Shown one piece after another: positions 50,749 to 58,094 of a DNA stretch of 64,000 bases. The notes under the pieces were generated by a model that was not told the origin of the DNA, searched no databases, and saw nothing but the letters and a program-made list of their open reading frames with translations. How positions within the stretch are numbered: the first letter of the stretch is position 1; each line of letters begins with the position of its first letter. The translations under genes were made by a program, and so were the position numbers. This stretch comes from Fibrisoma limi BUZ 3 (GTDB taxonomy: Bacteria; Bacteroidota; Bacteroidia; Cytophagales; Spirosomataceae): positions 1,618,777-1,682,776 of the forward strand of contig NZ_CAIT01000006.1 in NCBI RefSeq assembly GCF_000296815.2, given 5' to 3'.

Positions 50749-51543
50749 TCAAAGGTATGCTAAAGCCAGATTATCGGAAAACCGTCCGTAAAAAACCGGG
50801 GCCTGCCTGCCTCGTGTCATTTTCCGCACCAGTGGAGATACGTACTGGTGCAGCTCACGAATAGATACAATTCCGTCAGCGTTATGATCGGCCCGGCCGT
50901 TAAGCCCCTGCAAAAGATAGTGGGTAAATACGCCACCTTCCAGCCGTCGGGCTTCAACGGCTGATTCGGTGGATCGACTGGCCAGCAACATGGCTACATT
51001 ACTTCCATCACTTACGCGGCCAGCCAGAGTCCGTGCTACAATTTTAGAATCCGCCTGTGGCCTGGTCATCCCCCCCGACATACACGCATCAGCCACACAC
51101 AGCTTAGTGGTAGCCTTCGACGCGTGAAAAGCCGACTTAATATCACGATGGGTTAGCAATGAAGTAACAGAATTAGCTTTCACATCAAAAGGAACAAAGC
51201 TATCTGACAACCCATGACCAGAGAAGTAAAGAATCACTCGATCCCCGGCCTTTGCCTGTTGAAACACAGTCAGGGCGCGTTGGATATTTGCACGCGTTGC
51301 CTGTCGATTGGTCAACAGGCGAATATGTGATACTGGTACGTTTCCTCCTTGCTTACTACGCAGAAATGTAACCATTTGGCGAGCATCCCGGTCAGCAAAG
51401 CGTAAATCACCACTCCGATAAGTCAGCGCTTCGTAATCGGAAATACCAATTATCACAGCATAGGTTTGTCCTTGAGCCACTGCCGTGTGACTCACTACCC
51501 ACGCTACGAAAATTACCAAACAACGTACAAGCATATTCGTCAA
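50749..51543 (-). CDS. Secreted caspase-like (C14) cysteine protease
   Basis: The protein has 264 residues with a signal peptide (about 1-24, ending TAVAQ). The C14 fold shows in YAVIIGISDYEAL, the catalytic His110 in ILYFSGHG and Cys154 in VADACMSGG (Met where most have His). DHNADGIVSIREL near residue 220 reads like an EF-hand loop, so calcium may be bound. Such bacterial metacaspase relatives cut after basic residues or act in cell death. Its start overlaps the PP2C stop by four bases, and the kinase gene follows after 33 bases. Confidence 0.87.
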   Translation of the reverse strand: MTNMLVRCLVIFVAWVVSHTAVAQGQTYAVIIGISDYEALTYRSGDLRFADRDARQMVTFLRSKQGGNVPVSHIRLLTNRQATRANIQRALTVFQQAKAGDRVILYFSGHGLSDSFVPFDVKANSVTSLLTHRDIKSAFHASKATTKLCVADACMSGGMTRPQADSKIVARTLAGRVSDGSNVAMLLASRSTESAVEARRLEGGVFTHYLLQGLNGRADHNADGIVSIRELHQYVSPLVRKMTRGRQAPVFYGRFSDNLALAYL

Positions 51544-52346
51544 GAAGCGATGGCTGGTTCCAGAGTTTTTGTTTCAGTTACGCTTTTGACCCCAACCAGA
51601 TAGCCTGAATAATTATCTCTAGTCTCACCTTCGCACATAGCCAGCAGCGACTGTACCTTCGCCTGGTCAGGTATGTTACTCGCCATTATGCCTTCCAGGG
51701 CAAGGTCGTCAAGCTGTTCGTATACACCATCCGTACAGAGAAAGAAGTAATCATCTACATGGATATCTTTGATGAACGTAACGTCTGGTTTCGATCTGGC
51801 TGACTGTTCATTTGTATCGGATGAACTGGCCACAACTGCGCGACTGAGCCGATTACGCCAGGGATGCGAAAGGGCCTGAGTAGCCGTAATAATACCGGCT
51901 TCAACCATATCATTAACCTGCTTATGATCCTGCGTTCTGAAGATTATCTTTCCGTCCCTGAACTGGTACACCCGGCTGTCGCCAATATGAGCGATTGTCG
52001 CCCCTTGCGAGTGCAGTTGGAGCATGGCAAACGTTGACCCCATACGGTTGACAAGCGGATGCTGGCGTAGGAAACCATAATACGCTTCGTACGCCCGATC
52101 CAGTGCCGTTTGTATGTGCACTTCATCGAATGTAGGATAACCCAGGGTTGCTGCATACTCCACTATGGCAGTACATAGTAGTTGACTGGCCACTTCTCCT
52201 TTATCGGCTCCTCCCATCCCATCGCAGACGACAAAAAGCTGAGCTTGTTCGTCCGCCGTACCGACAGCAGGGTATAAGGCATCCTGGTTAATTGTTCGTT
52301 GACCTGTATACGAAAATGCAAACGGTTGTGCTGGTTGAATGTGCAT
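51540..52346 (-). CDS. PP2C-family Ser/Thr phosphatase
   Basis: The protein has 268 residues with the PP2C metal-site motifs: FVVCDGMGGADKGEVASQ, ATIAHIGDSRVYQF, and FFLCTDGVYEQL, with a final Asp in TRDNYSGYLVGV. The N-terminus FSYTGQRTINQDALY is also typical of bacterial PP2C. It is cytoplasmic and would reverse the phosphorylation by the operon's kinase. It lies between the FHA gene (three bases upstream) and the caspase-like gene (overlap of four bases). Confidence 0.92.
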   Translation of the reverse strand: MHIQPAQPFAFSYTGQRTINQDALYPAVGTADEQAQLFVVCDGMGGADKGEVASQLLCTAIVEYAATLGYPTFDEVHIQTALDRAYEAYYGFLRQHPLVNRMGSTFAMLQLHSQGATIAHIGDSRVYQFRDGKIIFRTQDHKQVNDMVEAGIITATQALSHPWRNRLSRAVVASSSDTNEQSARSKPDVTFIKDIHVDDYFFLCTDGVYEQLDDLALEGIMASNIPDQAKVQSLLAMCEGETRDNYSGYLVGVKSVTETKTLEPAIAS

Positions 52347-52349
52347 AGG

Positions 52350-52952
52350 TTATTGGGTACGGTCAGGATCGTATGCTAGATCAACTTTATACGTATCAAG
52401 CATCGCCTGATTAATCATAAAATGTGAAAGTCGGAAGCGATCGATTCCTCCCAACGTAATCACACCTCCGTTATCAACATCGATAATCTCGGTCTTTTGT
52501 AGTCCAACTCCATTAAGCATTGTACCATTTAGACTATATCGAAGAGACTGCTCATTTGGATCAATAGCTCCGTCCTGAAGCTGATAGCGTAACACCCCCG
52601 TCCACTTATCGAACGTAACGGTTAACGTACAATGACGACGACTAATGAAACAGCGCCCATCGTGCATATAGCGATCAACCCGGACATCACAGCCATCGGC
52701 CGTACCGATGATGTTGCCGCCTACGTGAAGTTTGAAGGTGCGCCCCGGGCTTTCTAAATAGGTCAGTTCGCCAAAACCAGGCAAGCCCTGAAGAATACTA
52801 TCGTCATAGTAGAAGGCGGTGTTAAGTGCGTTGATAGCTCCACATCCAATATGGGAGCATACAATTGAGCCGCGCTCCATATCAGTAGCCCTGACCATAA
52901 TTCGGCGACCACATTGCTGGCAACTAATCAATGTCGTTCTAAATCCACCCAT
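52350..52952 (-). CDS. Zinc-ribbon and FHA-domain protein
   Basis: The protein has 200 residues. The N-terminus has four Cys in a zinc-ribbon pattern (SCQQCGRRI and VCSHIGCGA). The FHA domain (about 70-185) has the phosphothreonine-binding set: GNIIGTADGCDVRVDR, CFISRRHCTLTV and YSLNGTMLNGV. It would bind phosphorylated targets of the operon's kinase in the cytoplasm. It is packed between the membrane protein gene (five bases) and the PP2C gene (three bases). Confidence 0.85.
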   Translation of the reverse strand: MGGFRTTLISCQQCGRRIMVRATDMERGSIVCSHIGCGAINALNTAFYYDDSILQGLPGFGELTYLESPGRTFKLHVGGNIIGTADGCDVRVDRYMHDGRCFISRRHCTLTVTFDKWTGVLRYQLQDGAIDPNEQSLRYSLNGTMLNGVGLQKTEIIDVDNGGVITLGGIDRFRLSHFMINQAMLDTYKVDLAYDPDRTQ

Positions 52953-52957
52953 GAACT

Positions 52958-53905
52958 CTATTCATCCATTTCCTGAACATTACCGTTGTTGATGTACGTA
53001 TCATCCGGCTCATACGAATCCGCCAGATATACATTATCCACCTCTTCCGCGGCCTCAGCTTCTACTTCTGGCGTATTTACAGTTGAATCAGTTTCAAGAA
53101 TAGAATCGACTACCTCCTTACCCATTCTAACTTCTAAATCCTCACTGAACTCATCATTAGTTAGCACAACAGGATGATCAAGCTTTGTGACTCCCACCAA
53201 CTCATCCTTAATGGAATCATACTGCATGATTGTATCCAGCCCGTCATCACCGGTAGCATCAACTACCCGATAGGTGTAGCCATCTGCGCCATTCATCACT
53301 AACGTATCAATAACCCCATCAAGGTTGTAATCCAGCCCCATAACCCTTTGACCATTCATATATCCCTCAATGATAGTCGGATCCGGCTGGACAGTTTCCT
53401 GATCTGAAACCGCCGTAACATATGAAGCTGTTGGCACACTGTAGGGTTTGACAGGCAAGTGTTCCTGAGTAACCATCTCCGTAAATTCCAGACGTTGCTC
53501 TAATGAGAGGCTGCTCCATTCATCCTTTGAAAAAGTATTATACCAGCGTCCATGCCAGCTAAATACCCCCCCTACTCCAACTTGCTTAGAGGCAGTCTGA
53601 AAGGCATCATCAAATGACATTTCATCAGTGACCTGATCCGCCACATCAATATCAGAAGGTAAATTCAGTACGGTCGGATGAGATTCAGGGCTTTGTTCTT
53701 CATTAGAAGCTGATTCTGGGCCATTATCAGCCTTTCTGTTCGTAATTGCCCAGGCAGCCCCTCCTAGTAGCATAGTAGCCGCTGCAATTCCGAGCATTTT
53801 CTTTCGGTTATTGATCTTATTCGATTCGCTGTTGCTATTGCTAACTGGCTGAACCGCTGCATACGTGTCTGTTTGCAGATCTGTTTGATCGGATAATTGT
53901 GCCAT
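52958..53905 (-). CDS. Single-pass acidic membrane protein with G-GGVF-W-G--YNTF motif
   Basis: The protein has 315 residues. A membrane segment lies near residues 37-55 (MLGIAAATMLLGGAAWAI), and the rest outside is acidic. Near residues 100-140 is SFDDAFQTASKQVGVGGVF, then SWHGRWYNTFSKDEW, a block I know as a recurrent Bacteroidota motif of unknown function. LDYNLDGVIDTLV and ATGDDGLDTIMQY later resemble Ca-binding dockerin/VCBS-like turns. No enzyme motif is present. As part of the kinase operon it may be an envelope component. Confidence 0.6.
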   Translation of the reverse strand: MAQLSDQTDLQTDTYAAVQPVSNSNSESNKINNRKKMLGIAAATMLLGGAAWAITNRKADNGPESASNEEQSPESHPTVLNLPSDIDVADQVTDEMSFDDAFQTASKQVGVGGVFSWHGRWYNTFSKDEWSSLSLEQRLEFTEMVTQEHLPVKPYSVPTASYVTAVSDQETVQPDPTIIEGYMNGQRVMGLDYNLDGVIDTLVMNGADGYTYRVVDATGDDGLDTIMQYDSIKDELVGVTKLDHPVVLTNDEFSEDLEVRMGKEVVDSILETDSTVNTPEVEAEAAEEVDNVYLADSYEPDDTYINNGNVQEMDE

Positions 53906-53978
53906 GTTTTACATTAGTTTATGTTAACGGACAGCAGTTAATCGGATTGAAACAAAAAAGGTAAGTCAAAAAAGTTTA

Positions 53979-54761
53979 TCAATTTACCCAGATAGCCTGG
54001 CAGCGACGGCAAGCCTTTTGCTGAGCAAGCAGATCCCATTCCCGGTTCACAAACGGATCACGACAGTTAGGATTAGGGCAGCGGTATTTATCTCGATATT
54101 CTTTATCAATAATTTCCAGCTTTTCCTCCGTAGATAAAAGAGTGGAACAGAGTGTAGGAACTAACATGCTTAAGCCAGCCCCCGACATAATTTGTAACAA
54201 TGGAAACATAGTCCCTCCAGTAGCCAATGCAGCACTTACTCCTACAACAGAGGACAGAATCACACTGCCGGTACGAATCATCTTCTCGCGATTACGGCAA
54301 TCTTTTCTCAGCTTTGGGTATTGTTCGAAAACCTGCCGGAGTTCAGCAAACTCCTGGGTAAAGCTAAGTTTAGTATCATTCCCCTTATGATCTGACTCCT
54401 TGGGTAATGGCTTTGCAGCTTCTGCGATTACTGGTTGAGGTAAGTTACTACTCAGCAAGTCCATCAATTGGTTAACTGTATAATCACTATCCGCTAACCG
54501 CAACTTATCCTCCGCACCAATCACTTTGCGAGTGATACGCATTCCGTTTACATATGTACCATTTTTACTATTGAGGTCTTCCAACACGTAGGTTGTGTTT
54601 GTACAATATATAAGTCGAGCATGCTGACCACTAATCTTACCATTAGCAATCACTATTGAGTTATTTGCCCCGCGACCAATAGTGTATGTAGGAAGCTTAC
54701 TCAGTTGATCAATCCATTTCTCGAATTGATCATCGCTAGTGGATAGCACTGAAACAGACAT
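53979..54761 (-). CDS. FHA-domain membrane protein with C-terminal zinc ribbon
   Basis: The protein has 260 residues. The FHA domain (about 20-105) is clear: YTIGRGANNSIVI, KISGQHARLIY and DLNSKNGTYVNG. A hydrophobic hairpin lies near residues 168-205, and the tail has a four-Cys ribbon (RCPNPNCRDPF and KACRRCQAIW). It is the first gene of the island operon, 73 bases before the next. The FHA would read kinase-phosphorylated Thr at the membrane. Confidence 0.87.
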   Translation of the reverse strand: MSVSVLSTSDDQFEKWIDQLSKLPTYTIGRGANNSIVIANGKISGQHARLIYCTNTTYVLEDLNSKNGTYVNGMRITRKVIGAEDKLRLADSDYTVNQLMDLLSSNLPQPVIAEAAKPLPKESDHKGNDTKLSFTQEFAELRQVFEQYPKLRKDCRNREKMIRTGSVILSSVVGVSAALATGGTMFPLLQIMSGAGLSMLVPTLCSTLLSTEEKLEIIDKEYRDKYRCPNPNCRDPFVNREWDLLAQQKACRRCQAIWVN

Positions 54762-55134
54762 ATCGATTTAGAAGGGATCAACAAAACATATCAAACTAAT
54801 TATTAACCTGCTACTAAGAAGTAATTTTTTGTTTCAGTTATAAGCTGAAAACTATCTCGGCTTAACAATTCAACAGTGCACCTCTTAATTAGCTGCTATA
54901 TATACATCCTTAAACTACCTAATCGGATAAGTAAGCGTCTGTCAAAAGTTATGTAAACGCTCATCATATAGCACATAATTTATAGGTTTAGGGACAAATT
55001 TAACAAAACATAATATCAACGCTAAGTAATAGTAAAGTTACTTTGGCAAATGTGACCTTGAAATTGTGTAAGCGGCTATGTCGTGTTTTTTTTCCAAATC
55101 AGCATTCATGCTAAATCCGTAACAACTACTCTTC
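54762..55134. other. AT-rich intergenic region upstream of the island operon
   Basis: 373 bases with no gene. It should hold the promoter of the leftward operon and marks the right edge of the AT-rich island. I see no perfect TAnnTTTG box, only near matches on the minus strand (TTAGTTTG at about 54797-54804). AAGTAA/TTACTT around 55023-55042 is the only small inverted repeat noticed. No integrase, tRNA or direct-repeat junction was found. Confidence 0.45.
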
Positions 55135-56217
55135 TCACAAATCCAGCGCCAGTTGCCCGTTCGCCGACGTAGTAGTAACAGTGTCCAGGTTCGAGATGGA
55201 GACGCCCAGCAGTCGGACGGGTTTTGGCAGGGGCAACAGGCCGGTGAGCAGGTCGGCGGTGATTTGTTGCAGGATGTTCCGGCTGGCTACGGTTGTCGGG
55301 AGGGTGCGGCTGCGGGTGATCTGCTGGAAGTCGGCGTACTTCACCTTCAGCGTTACCGTACGTCCATACACGCCGGTTCGCTCGCAGTACGCCCATACAT
55401 CGTCGGTCAGCGGTTCCAGGCCAGTTAGCAGCTCCGACTCCTCGGTCAGGTCATGAGAAAAGGTGTTTTCCGAGCCCACCGACTTCCGGACGCGGTTGGC
55501 CGTTACGGGGCGGTCGTCGATCGCCCGCGCGATGGAATAATAGTGGTGGCCGACTTTGCCGAAGTGCCGGGTCAGAAAGGCTTCGGTCTGCTGGCGGAGA
55601 TCCAGACCCGTGAAGATGCCCAACTGGTTCATCTTCTCGGCTGTAACGCGCCCCACGCCGTGAAACTGACCTACGTTCAGTTGCTCCACAAACGCCAGTC
55701 CCTGGTGCGGCTTGATCACAAACAGGCCGTCGGGTTTGCGGTAGTCGGAAGCCAGTTTCGCCAGAAACTTGTTGTACGACACCCCCGCCGAGGCCGTGAG
55801 CTGCGTTTCCTGCCGGATACGTTCCTTAATTTCCTGCGCGATCTGCGTAGCGGTCAGGTCCGCACTGGCCCGCTCGGTTACGTCGAGGTAGGCTTCGTCC
55901 AGCGACAGTGGTTCGATCAGGTCCGTGTAGTCGGCGAAAATGGTCCGAATCTGCGCCGATACGGTCTTATATACCTCAAAGCGGGGTTTGACAAAAATCA
56001 GGTGCGGGCATTTCCGGATGGCCATCAGTGACGACATGGCCGATCGCACACCGTACTGACGAGCCTCGTAGCTGGCAGCCGCTACGACGCCCCGCTCCCG
56101 CGATCCACCCACGGCCACGGGTTTACCCCGCAGGTCGGGATTGTCGCGCTGCTCCACGGATGCAAAGAAAGCATCCATGTCAACGTGAATGATTTTCCGT
56201 TGGGGTGCCGTTTCCAC
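55135..56217 (-). CDS. dinB: DNA polymerase IV (Y family)
   Basis: About 360 residues from the GTG at 56215-56217; the frame is open to a TTG at 56259, but the codons between read as non-conserved and no ATG is available. The palm motifs are IIHVDMDAFFASVEQ and PLSLDEAYLDVT, with SAGVSYNKFLAKLASD between them and a helix-hairpin region near GQFHGVGRVTAEKM. The C-terminus NGQLALDL is a beta-clamp-binding motif. It copies damaged DNA. It stands alone beside the island; I cannot see a LexA box with certainty. Confidence 0.92.
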   Translation of the reverse strand: METAPQRKIIHVDMDAFFASVEQRDNPDLRGKPVAVGGSRERGVVAAASYEARQYGVRSAMSSLMAIRKCPHLIFVKPRFEVYKTVSAQIRTIFADYTDLIEPLSLDEAYLDVTERASADLTATQIAQEIKERIRQETQLTASAGVSYNKFLAKLASDYRKPDGLFVIKPHQGLAFVEQLNVGQFHGVGRVTAEKMNQLGIFTGLDLRQQTEAFLTRHFGKVGHHYYSIARAIDDRPVTANRVRKSVGSENTFSHDLTEESELLTGLEPLTDDVWAYCERTGVYGRTVTLKVKYADFQQITRSRTLPTTVASRNILQQITADLLTGLLPLPKPVRLLGVSISNLDTVTTTSANGQLALDL

Positions 56218-56362
56218 TTCACCAATCGCCTTAGTATACAACTGCAATATATACAACAAATTTGTATTATAACGGATAGATTATTGTAGAAACGCGGAAT
56301 GCAAATTTTAATAGCATGATAATTGAATCGCCTGGTACGTGACCACCGGCTGCGTGCTATCG

Positions 56363-56444
56363 CCCCAAACCCCTGAAGGGGCTTAGCGCTGCTAAATATG
56401 ATCTCCTGACATTAGCAGCGCTAAGCCCCTTCAGGGGTTTGGGG
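56363..56444. repeat. 33-bp perfect inverted repeat
   Basis: Bases 56363-56395 and 56412-56444 are exact reverse complements with a 16-base loop. Each arm holds CCCCTGAAGGGG, itself a palindrome, and AGCGCT. It lies between the divergent dinB and phosphatase genes. Similar CCCCTGAAGGGG hairpins are dispersed in Bacteroidota genomes. The rest of 56218-56598 holds TAGTTTTG (56538-56545) and TAAATTTG (56550-56557), two possible -7 boxes for the phosphatase gene. Confidence 0.85.
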
Positions 56445-56598
56445 TAACATTGCTTATACCCCTAAATCGTATTTATACACGTCACTTCTTAATATATACT
56501 TAACCATTCCTTAACAGGCTTTCTAACGGGTAAGTGATAGTTTTGCGGCTAAATTTGGCGATTACGTCATTCTATAGGGTTTCGAGTTTACTCAATCA

Positions 56599-57807
56599 AT
56601 GAAAAACAGGAAGGAACAGGTCGGGCGTCGGCGTTTCGTCGCGTCAATGGGTCTGCTTAGTATGACGGGGTTAGGGGCCGCCCCCAGGCTGGATGCTCAG
56701 CCAACACAGTCCGATGAGTCGCCTATTCTGAAAGTCGGCCCCTACCTCCAGGCACCCCGCCCTGATTCAATTACCATCCGCTGGATCACGACAGTTCCAT
56801 CGTATAGCTGGGTCGAGTTCGGTGAAACGCCCGATCAACTGAGCCAGAAAGCCCACCGCGTTAACGCCGGTCTGGTCGAAGCCAACAACACAGTACAGGC
56901 CATTACGCTCCGAAACCTCCTTCCCGGCAAACAGTACGCCTATCGAATCTGCTCCAAAGCACTAACGGGTTTTGATCCATACAAGATTACCTACGGCGAT
57001 ACGTTCACCAGCGACGTCTTCACGTTTACGACGCCGAGTGCCGATGCCGACCGGGTCCGGTTTGTGGTGCTGAACGATATCCACGACCGCCCCGATTCAT
57101 TCGCTCATTTGCTGCAACTACCCGAGTTGCCGGAGAAGGACTTCGTGTTCCTGAACGGCGATATGTTTGATTATCAGACAGACGAGGATCAGTTGGTCAA
57201 TCACCTGCTCAAGCCCGTTACGTCGCTTTTCGCTACCCAGATTCCTTTTATCCTGTCCCGGGGCAACCATGAAACCCGGGGTAAATTTGCCCGGCAGTTG
57301 GTCAACTACTTCGACGGTCATGACCAACCGTTTTATTACTCATTCCGGCAGGGTCCCGTCTATGGCATCGTGCTGGATTCGGGGGAGGATAAGGCCGACG
57401 ATACGCCCGTGTACGCCGGTATCGTGGATTTTGACCAGTACCGGCTGGAGCAGGCCGAGTGGCTGAAGCAGGAGGTTCGGAAGAAGGAGTTTCGGCAGGC
57501 TAAGTACCGGGTTGTTTTCAGCCATATCCCCCTCTTTTACTCCGGCGACTGGCACGGACCGATGCACTGCCGCAAGGTGTGGGGACCGATCCTGAACGAT
57601 GCCAATATCGATCTGCTCATTTCGGGGCACACGCACAAATATGGTATTCACCCAGCCGTTAAAGGCGAGCATTCCTATCCGATTGTTATCGGCGGAGGTC
57701 CCCAGGCTGGTCGCCGGACCATCATCAGTGTTCAGGCCGATAAGGCAGCGCTGACCGTAACGATGCTCAACGATGCCGGTAAAACGGTCGGAAAGCTGAC
57801 CGTGTGA
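56599..57807 (+). CDS. Purple acid phosphatase-like metallophosphoesterase
   Basis: The protein has 402 residues. The leader GRRRFVASMGLLSMTGLG is a twin-arginine-type signal. A fibronectin-like N-terminal domain (about 45-145) has the purple acid phosphatase pattern (ITIRWITTVPSYSWVEFG and LLPGKQYAYRI). The catalytic domain shows VLNDIHDRPD, FLNGDMFDYQ, ILSRGNHETRG, VFSHIPLF and LISGHTHKYG, the full metal-binding set. It probably releases phosphate in the periplasm. It lies upstream of the SusC/SusD pair, which may bring in its substrate. Confidence 0.88.
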   Translation: MKNRKEQVGRRRFVASMGLLSMTGLGAAPRLDAQPTQSDESPILKVGPYLQAPRPDSITIRWITTVPSYSWVEFGETPDQLSQKAHRVNAGLVEANNTVQAITLRNLLPGKQYAYRICSKALTGFDPYKITYGDTFTSDVFTFTTPSADADRVRFVVLNDIHDRPDSFAHLLQLPELPEKDFVFLNGDMFDYQTDEDQLVNHLLKPVTSLFATQIPFILSRGNHETRGKFARQLVNYFDGHDQPFYYSFRQGPVYGIVLDSGEDKADDTPVYAGIVDFDQYRLEQAEWLKQEVRKKEFRQAKYRVVFSHIPLFYSGDWHGPMHCRKVWGPILNDANIDLLISGHTHKYGIHPAVKGEHSYPIVIGGGPQAGRRTIISVQADKAALTVTMLNDAGKTVGKLTV

Positions 57808-57907
57808 AGGATTTCATGCCTAACCAGTCCGCCGGATCGGTTGGAGATCAACGACTATCTTAACGATTTCATAATCGTATATCCTGACGTTCCACACCAG
57901 CCGACCT

Positions 57908-57915
57908 TACTTTTG
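57908..57915 (+). promoter_or_regulatory. Possible -7 promoter element for the SusC/SusD operon
   Basis: TACTTTTG fits TAnnTTTG. It lies 180 bases before the SusC ATG, leaving a long leader. No good -33 TTG lies upstream. The leader contains hairpin-forming parts (CCTGAAGGCCTTCAGG near 57992-58007, CCACGCCGATACGTGG near 58046-58061). Confidence 0.4.
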
Positions 57916-58094
57916 TATATCTATTCAGTAGAGTTGTAACTCAATGTTGACTAACCCGTAAGCAGTACCCAGGAGTCTCCTGCCCATAGCGACCTGAAGG
58001 CCTTCAGGCTCGTGTTAAATCCCCTTCAACGGATTTGTCTTATACCACGCCGATACGTGGTAAGGGATCGTTTTGCCTAATTTTTAACTAAAAC

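Noticed and set aside
44510-54761. Phage or integrative element explaining the AT-rich island
   Set aside because: No integrase, transposase, tRNA attachment site or terminal repeats were seen; transfer is suggested only by composition and the edge relic.
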